A stretch of 64,000 bases of DNA, from the NCBI GenBank assembly GCA_013398175.1, contig VZRZ01001990.1, positions 2,250,187 through 2,314,186 of the forward strand, written 5' to 3'. Origin of the DNA: Climacteris rufus (Eukaryota; Chordata; Aves; Passeriformes; Climacteridae). Made by a program: the position numbers and the translations under genes. Each line of letters opens with the position of its first letter. Position 1 is the stretch's first letter. Shown one piece after another: positions 12,992 through 26,183 of this stretch. The notes below the pieces were generated by a model. It saw only the letters and a list, made by a program, of their open reading frames with translations. It was not told where the DNA came from and made no database searches.

Positions 12992-15247
12992 GCTGTTTTT
13001 AATTATGTTGATTTTTTTTCTTTCTTTTTTTTTACTCTGAACTGGAGGGAGAAAATACCATTTGGAAATAAACCTTATTTAAGGGGTAAGAGTGTCAAAA
13101 TACCACCCTCTTCAAATATTCCAAACTTCAAGCTTCCTCTTTTTTTTGACAGTGAGTTTGCTTGTACCACAAGCAGTACAACCAGCATAAGTAGGAAACC
13201 CTAGTGGTCAGTCCAAACATATAAGACCACCAAAGTCAAAGCAAAAAAAGAAAGACCCAATTTGATTTGAGTTACAAGAAGAAAGAAAGAAAACACTGAA
13301 AGACTTTGATATAATAGTTTCTCTCATTAATGTAAATACATATCCCTATAATTTCATTTTCACATTTGCAACACATTAGTTTTTGTCAGTAAAAAGAAAG
13401 GAACACAGAATATTTTTGTTTCAAATATAACTAACATCTTAAAATGAAGTGGTCTAAGAAACAGCATTCATGAGAAAATTCCAGGACACAAAATCTTTGA
13501 CTAAATAGCAATTTTAAAGAACATCTTTAACTCAGCCAGAAACAAAAATATTGTCTACCAGCATCTTACCACATCATCGAGTTTATTCTGTCTCTCCCCT
13601 CCCTCCCCTAGGAGTAGGTGGGGGGGTTTGTTTGTTTTTGAAGCAATGAAGGAATAGGAAGTGAAACTGGGAGAGGAAAATACAGGAGCTAACAGTGAAG
13701 AAGTTACTGTGGAAAGTGTGATCATCCACGCAGAATTTGGAAAGGGTGATAGAGAAGAAGGCTGCAGCAGACGCTTTATAATCCAGCTGGGAATGGACAG
13801 TTAGGAATCCCTGAGAAACCACAGCTGATGGGCTGGAAATAACACAAGAAACACTGAGGCTGCAGCTGGAGAACAAGGAGATGACCACAAACAGAGAATT
13901 TGAGAAGATTACTCGAGGGGCAGCCCACCAGTGTCAGCTGTAAGAACAGTGCTGTCCTGGCAAAGGAGGAGTCACAGTGTAAGACTGGTCTTTTAATTTC
14001 CAAGTTAAGAAGGCTGCAAGCATCACATTTGCTTATGTCATTTGTTACTGCTATTCTTGTTACATAGCATTTTTGACCACTTTTTGTGTTGTTTTGAATC
14101 TTCTGGGTTGCCACAGGTAGTTGCTGAAGTTACCATTATCAGTCACATGGTGCTAGAAAATAGTCTCCTCTCACCATGGAGCTAATTCTCATTATTTTAA
14201 ATGCATGTCATGTTGCAACACATACATTGGCATTCTGAAGAGAAAGGGTACTAAAGACAGAACTTCAGCAGAAGGTCAGATGTAGCTTACTCTTTCAGTC
14301 CAAAGATTTCTCTAGGCTAAAAACCAAACGCCAGGGTTGCATTCTATTTCAGGCCTCAGATTTAATAACATGAGCTGCACAACTCTAAATTATCTTCTCA
14401 TTTCTATATCTTTCAAAGGCTTTTAGCTCAATGTAACATGCTTTTAAAATTACCTTTTCTTGAACAGTTCAAATATCAAGTGCTCTAAAGCTTCTTCCTC
14501 CCTCCAAAAAGTCATAAAAGATAAAATATTTTAAAAATGCAAGTATTTATTTTCTTTATTTTTACCAAACTTAGCTCATACTCCTAGGTCTTGAGAACAC
14601 ATTAAAAATGTTTGAACATTTTCATAGAATTCTTTGACATAAAAGATGTCCAGCAAATTCTGTTGTGTTGTTTTCAGGTGTTTTTCCTATTTTAGTTTTG
14701 CTAACTTATATGTTCAGACATCTCTGAGCACCTTACTTTTGTGAGGACTTAGACCTTCAGGCTAATGATCGCAGGAGAAGTCCTAGGTGGCACATTTGCC
14801 TTATTCTCCAGAAAGCATCCTTTACTGATATATCAACGTAAAACATGCAACAATTTTCTTGCTGTGGTAATTAGCGGCACTATTTTAAATAGTTTTTTAA
14901 AATAAAATAGCAATTTTAAAATTTTGTCCTCTTGCTGAAGTGCATGCTGAGAGATGTACAAAGAAACACCAAATCATTCTGTTCTGTGGCTCATATTTAG
15001 CACATAGCTACATTTAAAAGGTAAGATATTTGATGCCAGGAACTTCTGTTTCTTCACAACTCATGTGTATAATGTTGCCTACAACGCATCATGAGCCCTC
15101 CTTTCTACTGCAAAACACATTACTGAGATTACATTAAGTGAAACATAACAGTTCATTTCAACTGAAAATTCAGCTCAATGTTACAGCTGAAGCTGCTTGA
15201 TACCTCCCATTATAAAATGTTGTTTATCAGTTGCTTATAATTCTTCT

Positions 15248-15274
15248 TTAAAGTGTTCTTCATGAACACTTTAA
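15248..15274. repeat. Perfect inverted repeat, 11-bp arms
   Basis: TTAAAGTGTTC at 15248-15258 and GAACACTTTAA at 15264-15274 pair exactly around a 5-nt loop (TTCAT). Confidence 0.85.
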
Positions 15275-16965
15275 CTGTGGATTTAAATCTTCCATGTTTA
15301 CTGTCTGTCCTCAGACTGACTTACTCAACTTGAAAGTCCTCAACTGATTCCCAAAAGATAGAGCTGGTTGGGGCAAAGCGTATTATTTGTCAGGCTAAAG
15401 AAACCAGAGGAAGCAGGACTGGAAAGTCTCCCAAACCGATTCCATAAAATGTCTCACTGATAAAGTTCAGTTTTTCTTTGATTTACACAGCTATGCAGAA
15501 AAGCAAAGGTATGGCTAATACTAATCTCTAGAAGTGTTTTCATGTGACTAAAAGCCTTCTTTAAAAGTCTTCAAACCTTACAGAGATATTTTAAAGAGTT
15601 ATTTTCTGAAGATCCTGCCTACATCATGGAGGATCCATCTCTTCTACAGCTTCTGCCCACTGACTGCATGGTTGGGTTTGCCATGTTGTACAACAATCAC
15701 TGAGCATCTCTCACTGGGAACTATCAGGTGAGAGGTAGGGCTTTCTTTCCAACTTCCCTTTTCAGATAGTCTGGGGCTATGGTTGTTTCAGCATGGAAAG
15801 GGGACCTGGGACTTGCTGTTTTGTACTCTTGGTGCTGCTGTCCAGTAAGGGACAGCAGAGGAAGAAGGCAACAGCAACACTGAAGCACTGAGGGAGCCAA
15901 ATAATGATGAAGTAAAACATAGTTTGAATTCCTTTACATTTGTGAGTCTGATTTATTTAATATTTGTATAGTACTGCATAGTGTTTTGGATTTGGAGAGT
16001 TTTTACCTTTATTTTTTAGTTGAAACATTTATTTGAATCTTTTTAATATCCTTTTTTAAAAGAAATGTTTCAAAATAGTAAAATTTTGCCAAATACCAAA
16101 GATTAAATAAATAAATTACTTCTGGTCTTAAAAAGCAAAACAAAACCAAACTGAAAAAAAAACCTTCTGAAAAGGGAAGTGAAAATCAATAGATCATGAA
16201 AGGAATAAAATCCCTAAGCAATAGAAGCTGCATAAAGGTGATGAAAATTTTGTTCTCATTTGTGTATGCACACATGCATACATGTATCCAGAAAGTATTT
16301 TTAGTTCTTTCCTTATAGTGCATCTAGTCTTATAATAGTCCAGTTTTAGCTGTTTCCACACATCATTTCTATTTCTGCCCTTCTCTGTCACAGACCACGC
16401 ATTACCACTCAGTTGCTTACAATATGAGGGTAAAGGAAAGCGTGAACTAATTGATTCTTTTGGAGAAATTTGGAAGGAAGACAGGCTAAAATTATTAGCA
16501 TGAAATTTCTTGAGCATCAAGCTCCAATGGCTTCTCACCAACATTTCTAAACAATATGAATTATACCCTTTCCTATGATGAGATGAGCCAGCAGAGATGG
16601 GACACTTTCCTTGGGTAAGGGGTTATATTCTAAGAAGGCACAGCTTCAACCACTGTGCATAAAGCACACCAGTAACCGCTGCACCACATTTCATAATCTT
16701 TTGGCATCTTACAGCTTAAGTGTCTAACAGCATAGATAATATATTAAGATGTATAAACCAACATCTATTCAAATAAAATACTTCTAACACCCAATTTAAC
16801 TGGCCCCAGACAATTATGTTTTTATTTTGCCTCTGCTTATCTGTGAAGTTATGGTTTCTAGCTAACCTATGCACTGTTTCATACCCCTAAGGATCAGATA
16901 CTTAAGTCTGAGATTTTAATTAGTGCTCTCTGGCTTTGAAATACCCAGGAGATACATATTACTGC

Positions 16966-16989
16966 TTCATTTCATTTCATTTCATTTTT
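16966..16989. repeat. (TTCAT)n microsatellite
   Basis: Four uninterrupted TTCAT units followed by a degenerate TTTTTCAT unit. Confidence 0.9.
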
Positions 16990-17467
16990 CATCTTCATTA
17001 CTGTGTTTGCAGATCACAGGCAAATTTAAAGAGAATGAGGCCAGCTTCAACTAGGCTAGCAATGATGGCAGTCATATTCTGCCTAGTTAGGTACTTCTAA
17101 TACACACAGTATGTGGCATCCGAATACTTTCCAAGTAGGAGGCCTGATAGAAATGCTACTTCTAATGATAAATACACAGAAAATATATGCTGCAGTGGGA
17201 AGAATGCACTTAAATTGTTAAAAATCATGTTGAGGGCTGAGAATCTTTTTCCGTTCACTTCTCCTGTTCTCGATATATGCACAGTTGCTGTGTCAGATCT
17301 CATTCTACAATAACATTAAACATATATAGCCAGGTGTTTACTAGTTTAGTGAAGTTGTTCCCAGCTATGAGATGCTAGCCACTCCCACAAAAATGTGCAA
17401 CCTTTGTCTTTAGGAATTTAACAGTAAGGAAGTATTAAGCTGGCTAGAAAGAACCATATAGAAATAT

Positions 17468-17724
17468 GGACAAGAAGTAATGACTTTAAACTAAAAAAAA
17501 AAGGTACATTTAGACTAGATAAAAAGAAGAAAATTTTTACAATGAGGTTGGTTAAACAGGTTGCCCTGAGGGGTGGTACATGCTCCATCCCTGGAAACAC
17601 TCAAGGTCAGGTTGGATGGGGCTCAGAGCAACCTGATCTAGTTGAAGATGTCCCTCATCATTGGTGTGAGGGGGTTGGACTAGAGGAGCCAGTCCAAACT
17701 ATTCCATAATGCTACAATTCCAAA
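17468..17724 (+). mobile_element. CR1 LINE 3'-end fragment
   Basis: Landmarks run in CR1 order: GGACAAGAAGTAATGACTTTAAAC, AGGTTGCCCTGAGGGGTGG, CTCCATCCCTGGAAACACTC, AAGGTCAGGTTGGATGGGGC, CTGATCTAGTTGAAGATGTCC and GGGGGTTGGACTAGA. It ends in two or three imperfect terminal octamers (ATTCCATAATGCTACAATTCC). 5'-truncated and non-coding. Confidence 0.93.
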
Positions 17725-20700
17725 GTTTCATGTCGGCCACACATGAAAAACACAGGCATCAAAAAGTCAGTGTCTAATTTAAATATTATTGTTTGCCTGA
17801 ATTTGTACAGGGTGGTGAGTAATGGTATTTTAAAGTATCATGGTTATTAAAAAGAATGTTGTGAACTCAATGTAGCACCAAGAACTGTTTCCCAAAGGGA
17901 AGATAAAGACATGGAAGGAGCTTTGAATAATCGTGAGAAATATTCATGTAGGTTATTTAAAAAGGAGGAAGAAGATACTTTTCCCCCCATATTAATCACT
18001 GATTATTTTCTGTTGCCCATCCACCTAACTGGATCATCAGGTTTACCAGAATAAAGTTAAGTAATATCATTGAAGAAAGATGTGAGACCTAAGTCTTACG
18101 GGTAAGTCCAGAATGTCTATTTCATATGTGTATGGGAGGACAGAAGAAGAAAGTTCTGGAAAACATGGTGGAAACTAGCCACCAAAGCCAGGAATACTTG
18201 TGGAAGAGCAGGTAAGATCAGGAGCTCTTCAGAAGAAAGGTAGGTTCTCTTAAGGGACTTCTGGGCCATTTAAGGGAGAACTATGTTCTAATCTCATTCA
18301 GAAAGCATCCAGTATGTGCTTACAAGATAAGCATGTTTAAAAATTTTCTCTGCTATCTGTTGTGGAGAGAAACTGCTCATCTGAAATCTGTCTTAGCAAA
18401 CATGCTAACATGACCTAACTCGTCATGGACATTCTTTCTCAAAAAAAGTGACTTTTTTCCAAACTTACTCTATAAGCAGAAAGCATTTTTCAGAAGCTTG
18501 GTCTCTTTGGAAAGCAGGAAAGTTTGCACCCTTCATTTGCACCTGACCTATTCTATTCTATTCTTTCTTAAACAACTTCATCACAAAGTGCATTTCATTG
18601 GTCCATTCAAATATATAGAATATATGAAGCGCAAATGCGAAAATACAGGTATAAGTATTTCTTTACCTCACAAAAAATTGGTCTGTTGCCATTCATTTGA
18701 GAGTTTGGAGAAGATGTGTCCTCCTTATAACTTCCAGTGATAAAGCAAAAAAGCCCACAGGTATGTCAATATACTGGAACAGCAACAACAACTATACAAG
18801 TTGTCTTCAAACCAATAATTTGAAACATGAGCTATGAGAATATGAGCACTTCTTGGAATCTTCCACGTCACTGCTTTGCTGGAAGAGAAAAGGCTGCGGT
18901 CCTACACTATGCAGGCAACATTCTCTCCCAAAGGCAAAAACTCCCCAAAGCTGACAACATGCTTGTAGTTTAATGGAGACTATTTACATGCTTTGAAAAG
19001 GAAACCTCACATTCAACTGCAGCAATATCATTTGAACAAGTAATATAAACAGTTGCTGGTAAACATCCCTTGAAGAGTTTCCATTACTGACAATATATAT
19101 GCCTCTCTTTTCTTGATAACAATCATTGAACTTCCCTATTCAGGTTTCCTATTGCAACAAGACCCACCTATTCCCAGAATCAGGAAGGCACTCAGGATTC
19201 CTTTTTAAGGAATGGTGTGAAAGGGACTGCAATGAATCAGAAGGTTTTGCTATGGTCTTTTAGATCGTATTATTTCATATATTAGACTTGAAAGAATTAA
19301 CCTGGCACAATCTCAGGCTAGAAGCATTTGTCCTTATCTTTAAAAAGAAGGGACATAAAAAATACTTATGAAGATCCCACTTGATCTTACAAAGATTCCT
19401 ATTTTGCACTATCCCCAAACTCCAATTACTTTTAAACCACTCAAAGAAGGCCTATTGTACCTCTGTACTTTCAACAATTCATGATACATATAGTTGTATC
19501 TCCATCCATAAGTGTCTGTCATCTACAGCAACTTTCAAACACCTAATAAGCACTTGGATCAAATTCAGAATCAGAAATAATGGCATTATAGAAGTAACAA
19601 GAAGAAATAATATCCTATCTCACTGAAGATGCAAGATGTTAAGACACAATGCAATGCAAGTTATATTAGTGCTCAACACAATAAAAAGCCAAGGAATGCA
19701 AAATCTCAAAAAAAATCTATCCATTAGGTTTACTTCTAATGCAACACAGAAATACACACTATCAAGGAATCCATTATTTTAGACAGAAAACTACATCATA
19801 ACTTCTGCAGTGGGAGTTAACCCCTTCAATCTCAGATATAAGCAAATCTAGGGGCAGAAAAGGGTCTGTTTAACAGAGGACCCAGGGAAAAGACTGAGGT
19901 TACAAAAAAACCGATGTTCTCCACAAATCCTGGGGTCAGTTGAGATGACTGAAAACTTTTTAGCACATTCCTGGAGTTCAGAGACGCAGCACTTGATAAG
20001 ATTTTCAGTACTAGAGCTCATGAATAACCATGGTTCACGTATAAGGAGTCTGCTGATATATCAACTCATGAATCACTTTATGAATCTCTCAACCCTGACA
20101 TTAACTGACAAAAGCTTTGCTCTTTCCAACGCTACTTCACTCTTCAGACCAGTTACCAGACACAAGTGCAACACAGCAAGAATTTTAGGTCTTTTAATAA
20201 GGCCACACACTACATCATTGCCCAAAAAGTTCTGAAATTTAAATGCAAACTACATTTTTCAACCTGACCTGGACTCTGGAAATTCAAGGCATAAATGGAG
20301 AGATGAACAGAAAAGTATTTAAATACCACAAGGCCGAAAAGGTATTTGGTTTGGACTCAACTTTATTTTTTTCAATGCTTGGGCACAAGTTTCTTCTAAT
20401 TACCTGCAACAGCTTTTTGGACTATCTGTACAATACCAACTCGTAAGGAAAACCTTCTTTGCAATGTTAATGTCCCAGTGAGTTTAAGAACAGCTAAACA
20501 ACTGTGGTAGTGACATTCTTGTTGGACAAGACATGATTATGAGATGTGAAATATGGTAATTCTTAAGCCATTTACAAAATACAGTTTTCTACTCTTTAGT
20601 TGTTTTTCTTTTCCTTTTCTTGCCCAGAGAAATGGCTTTAAATTTGGTATAGAATCACAAAGCACTGCTAACAAAACTGTCTGACTCACAGGGAAATGAG

Positions 20701-22495
20701 AAATATATGGGTAGATCAAGAAACTCCAGAAAGAAATTAAGAGCTTTAGAGAAAAGTATTTCACACAGTATGGAGGCAATTGTTTAATCAGTTTTAAAAG
20801 TAAAAGTAACTCTAAATTCTCATTTCACTCAGATGCTCTCAATTAAAAAAACAAGCATTGTACTTACTGGGGATCACTGTTTACTTTATATATGTGAAAC
20901 ATCTAAGGTTATTGGCAATAAGAACAAAGATACCTATAAATAAAAAACCAAAAGTACAGGTGTGATTAAGGCGCTATGCCTATGGCATTTCGGTTTATGG
21001 ATGAGACTGAAGAAAGGATGATGTTTTCTGGGGCTGAATTGTCATTTTCGAAGTTTAAGGTTCCCTCACTCTCTAAGAGGTTTCATGGATGCAAAACAGA
21101 TTCCCAAGACTGTGGTCCACCTGGGTGACAAAGTAACTTGTGACATGGCCATGCCAATCAACAAGGTCAGCACAAGCGAGCAAGGGCACAATAGTGTTTC
21201 ATTCCATTACCAGGCAATTAGGACACTTATGAAACAGATGACAATGAATTTTTAATTCCTGTGTATTTTTGCTTATAAATTATGGTGGATACAGACACTG
21301 CAAACTATCCTAGGAAGGAAAGAGCTGAATGGAAGTGCTTTTTCTCCCTGATGCATGTCCTTACTTACTACACTATAGACACATGCACCTTCTTGCTCCT
21401 ACCTCTTCAGTTTCATGTCTTGTGCATTCCTGCATGCAAAATATCAGGACACTTGTTTTGGAGGTGGAAAATGTGGACCAGTGCCAGTAAGAATCAGATT
21501 ATTTTAGCCTACCAGGAAGTAATTGGTTCTGGTACCTTGTATAGCTCAATCAATGTGTAGGGCTTTATGCTAAGTATAGATTTGTCCATGACAAGAATAT
21601 CAGGTATCTTGGAACCATGTCAAAAATTTTGGATGTTCTCTGCTACCTTGCTACATGCCTACAATACTTATTATGAAACTACTGTCATGTTTACTTTGCA
21701 TTTCCTGCAGGTTTTCCACTCATCTTATCCTTTATCAAACATCAGCCAGCCACCCAGCCATTCATCCATCCATCTATTCATCCATCCATCTATCCATCCA
21801 TCCATTTAAAACACAGGGTTGTATCCTAGCAGGGAAGGTGTGGGTGTTGTGGAGGTGGCTGTAGGCTCTTTTTACACCATGACTCTGACTTCCCTATAAA
21901 AAGCTGTATCCAAATCTAGACCAATTCACCAACAACCAATCGCACACTTCTGCAAAGAATGTAATTATTCCAAATTCTAACGTGTGTAACTGGTATGAAC
22001 TTGGTTTGGGTTGGCAGGAACATGTAAGTAGGTGTAGATTGCTTTTAACGGGTAGGAAAATGAGATGAAATTTTTGAAAAATTGATGAAAAAAAATAGAG
22101 AAGAAGTTATAAAAGCTGTATTTTTGTTCCATTTAAACACAAGCTGTTATGTAAGTGTCTGCTGCAGTAGGTCTGGTTTTAAAGAAAGTTAAAGAGGCAC
22201 ACTGGCTTTCTTGCAGTGCATAAAGTTATTTAACATACCTGAAGGAATTCAAAATATTACAGACTTATTTTTTTCTACTTAGTGCCTCAAATCTGCCTGT
22301 AATAAGAGTACTAAAAGTTAGCAGGCAGCGATTTTTAAAGAACAAAACCATAAACTGATGCTGTCAGAAGAAATTAAACCACCTGGTACCACAATGGCTT
22401 TTTAAAATAACAACACTACTTGGCAGGCCCTAAAAAAAAAAAGAATGTCTACAGTGTCAAGTATTAGTGATCTTGAATGTTGTTTATCAAATTTT
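17725..22495. other. Intronic stretch without recognisable genes
   Basis: It holds a (CTATT)n run near 18548-18565 and a CATC-type tetranucleotide tract at 21759-21807. Open frames of 80-96 codons (for example 19945-20235, 21282-21560) look like chance frames. No RNA gene or transposon was recognised. Confidence 0.65.
21759..21807. repeat. (CATC)n microsatellite, interrupted
   Basis: About twelve tetranucleotide units of CATC/TATC type, interrupted by two CTATT variants. It is likely length-polymorphic. Confidence 0.92.
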
Positions 22496-22496
22496 A

Positions 22497-22515
22497 ACAC
22501 ACACACACACACACA
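22497..22515. repeat. (CA)n microsatellite
   Basis: Nine to ten uninterrupted CA dinucleotides following TTTTAA. Short but potentially polymorphic. Confidence 0.95.
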
Positions 22516-25500
22516 AAATTGAGCTGTGACATCAGAGATATATCAAACCAACAAGAGCCTAAGGAATCTACAAATAGATACAGGGAAAATAGCAAAACTG
22601 GAGATTCAAACTTACTACAATATGGAGCACCTCAATTACAGACAAAATCCACATTCACCAAACAATTAAATGCAGCACTCTTACTAAAGCAAAGCACTTT
22701 TATATGCTGATGTTAAACCAATATTCACACCTGGACACATGCCTCACACAGTGAGGTGTGCTGGAAGCTGGGCAACAAAACCCACCTGCCATCTAAAGGC
22801 ACATGCAAACACCAGACCACCCACACTTTTGCTTCTTCAACCTCCACAGTGGTACCAAGCGGACTTATCGCAACATTGCTTTACCTGTCAACAGAAAACC
22901 CAGAAATTAAGTCTCCCAAGTTAAGAAATGTCAAGGACTCCAGAGCTGTCTCTAATTTAAAAATCCCTAGGCAGCTTTTGCCTCTAATATTAATGGGTTC
23001 TCCTTGAATGCTATCTGGTTCAGGCAATTAAATTTTACTATAATTATTTAGATAAAACTAAAGTAAACAGGCTGAGTCATCCTGGCAATAGGCTAACAGT
23101 GGGATATCTGGAAAATGTGGCTTTACTAAGAACATCTGCTAACACCACAACACTTACTGAGGTGTGTAAAGTCCCAGTGACGTTCTTTTTTCTTCTGAGA
23201 AAGTTTAAATAATTACAGATTGAAAATGTTAGGTTGGAAATAGCCCATGAAACGATCTTTCATTCTGTGTGTCACGGCACACTTCAGAGACTGGTCAGAG
23301 GAGTGTTTTGAAATTTACACATTAGTTTATTCATAGGCTGATGTCCTCTGTGAAAACTCAAAGAGACTATTTTTATTCAATATGGAAAATCAGATCAATA
23401 AAAAAATACAGACAACTTTTACTAATATCAGGCTTTTTGCTTCACAGGAAGGTGCAGAGCATTAAAGGCTGTTACTGTCTTAGTGGCGTATAGAAACTTG
23501 TTTTTTTCCTCAACAGTGACAGATCTTACTTGTACATGATACAATTTGCAACTGACTCAATATCTGCACTCTTCTCTGTGACTGTAATTTTCATTTCTCC
23601 AAAGATTTTGATCAGAAAGGAACTTTAATCTCATGAGGTATTTTAATTTTTTTCTGAATAGAGAGACCAAAAAATTGAAACAGTACATCTGTCATTACTA
23701 CACTGTATCATGACCTCAGTTTGTGATGGTTTGTTTGTTGTGCTTCTGTGAGTTTTTTTAATTTCCACATCTGGCTAAAACCTTTACTCAGAATCAGCTT
23801 AATTTTTGCAAATATGATTGTGTGTATATTTCCAGTGCTAGGTTTTGGTATAGACATCTTTATTAACCAATTCTTTTTAGGCTTTCCGTTTTCTGACAGT
23901 TGAACTTTGGATGCTTACCAATGTATTTTGGACAGATGCAAACCTAAGACAGCCTTTGGCTTGCTTTTTGGTTGAAATTGCAAACGTCCTCCAGTGTTCA
24001 AGTCCCCAAACTATTAAATCCAATGAACTTCACTGACTAATTCTTCTGAATTTTCAAATTTCTCCCTCTTAATATAAAAAAACCCCAAACCTTTAATTAT
24101 TGGACTGGTTTGGTTTTCTAGTCAACATAAATAAAATCTATGTATGATTACAACCTCTAATGCTCTTCCTAAGACAGATTTTTTTGTAATATCATTATTG
24201 TTAGCAGCACTAAATCTAAATGGATAAACATGCATTAATAGCATTTCGTCTGTAATGTGCATCTAGGAAGTACAATGCATCTCATATGTTATTTCTCCTG
24301 CTGGTATCTGTCTGCATCTAGTCTGAGCTACAATCCCAGTAGACTCCCACCAGAATCTCAGGAGAGAGGTCCTCCCCAAAGCGATTTTTAAAAAGTACCG
24401 TTTTATTTATGTAGGTTTGTCCTGATTATTAAATGCTTCAGTATGAATTTAAAAATTCCATTTTTAATGTCAATTTCAAGCAACTTATTTGATCCCAAGG
24501 TTAGGCTTTCTGTTATATATTTCCCATGGTTTCCCAATTTATATTTTTAAGCAGAAAAGAATATAGCCTATCTTACAGATCTGCAGTATACAGCAACTGC
24601 TATGCAAAAATCACTCTATTGCAATTCCATTTTCTGGTCACCTATTCTGCAGATGTCAATATGTGCTTGGAAAACAGAGAGAGCATGTACAGTTAAATAC
24701 AGAAATAATTTGTATGAAGTTTAATCAAATTTGTTCTCTTCCAGGATTTTTTTCTTCCTGAACATGGTGTCCTCATGAGAAACTGCCTTCCTCTGTAAGT
24801 TGTCTTCCTTTTTTTTGGCTACACAATCTTAGCAGTTCTAAGTAGCTGTGAAAAAATTTATTTTCTGTTCCAGAGTAGCAGGAACGACTAAGAAACTTAA
24901 ATTTCTTTGTTTTTTAACCACTCTCCACTCCATTAGGAATAATTAAAAATCTTTCAAAAACTTTCCTTGACCCTTCATTTGAAAGAATTAAATCTCATGT
25001 TAGCCACCTTCTTGTCTTAATAAATTTTAAGTCCCTAGAAGATTTTCCTTCAAAAGAAAAAAAAGTGTTACAATTCCTCTAGAAAAAAAAATTTTAAAAC
25101 TCTGACTGAAGAATAAAAGAATCCAAATCAGAGCTCCATGACCTACCACCTACAGGTGTTCAATTCCATGGCAACATGAGACTTCCTAAAGATTACTCAG
25201 CCTTATATTACTTTATGCATATTATTAGCATCCAGTTCTCCTGCAGGGAGCTGTGCTATGAAAAAGTTTATTCAAAGGTGACTGTTCACAGAAGCAACCT
25301 GAACTGTCAGGTAACACTTTTGAGGTTTTCAATGGGAAAATTCTGAAGGTTGCATTTTGAAAACAGCACTGAACACTCTCGCAGCACATATTGTGAGCCA
25401 TCACTTTTGCTGACCAACACAGCCATTATACAGAAGTCTACTGGCCTTTATACTTGCTGTATTTGTGTCTGTATACACAGTATCTCACTAAATATGTATG

Positions 25501-26159
25501 AGTATATAAATATGAATACCTATCACCGATGTATTTTACTTTCTGATTTTATCACTTTGAAATATTTCCCAGGTTGTGTTTGAGTCTCTCTCAGCTGCTG
25601 TACTGTGCTTTATGTTTGACAAGACTTTAGAAGAAGTCTTTTAAAGAAGATAAGGGTGAATACATTTTCTTCATATGCCTTTGGAATACTTTGGCTTTAT
25701 AAAAGCTAAATAACTCTGGATTTTGAACAATTATTCTCTTTTCAAAATATTTTGCCAGTATAAAAGAATATGTGGACAGCTCTGGCACACACTTAATCAA
25801 GACATGACAAAACTCCAGGTAAAGGGCCTGTATCTATAACGAAAAGTAAAAAATTACAGTGGTCAATTTAACAAGTCAGTCCAATTTTACTGCTGATAAG
25901 TAGAACCTAATCTCACTAAAAAATCTCTGATATAACCACACTACCCAACAAACAGGCAGGTCTCCAGGGCACATCCTAATACAGTTTAGCAGATGGCATC
26001 AGGTTCTCAGACTGAATAATGAAGCACTGATGCTACAAGAACTATTCATCTTGAAGCTGTCTCATTCAAACTTGTACTAACTGGAGAAAATGGGACTATG
26101 TTGCTGACCCAAAGGATCTCCTGCAACAGAACATAATTTCAGAAATTGCTCAGATTCTA

Positions 26160-26183
26160 ATCATTTCCAGCACTGGAAATGAT
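26160..26183. repeat. Perfect inverted repeat, 11-bp arms
   Basis: ATCATTTCCAG at 26160-26170 and CTGGAAATGAT at 26173-26183 are exact reverse complements around CA, making a near-continuous 24-bp palindrome suited to a dimeric DNA-binding protein. Confidence 0.88.

Larger units (their letters stand above)
12775..17467. other. Intronic stretch without recognisable genes
   Basis: It contains two inverted repeats (12959-12991 and 15248-15274), a pyrimidine-rich run near 13580-13612 followed by G/T runs at 13619-13640, a TTCAT microsatellite at 16966-16989, and otherwise ordinary AT-rich sequence. Minus-strand open frames of about 100-116 codons near 13583-14114 and 16194-16544 lack recognisable domains. 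Confidence 0.65.
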
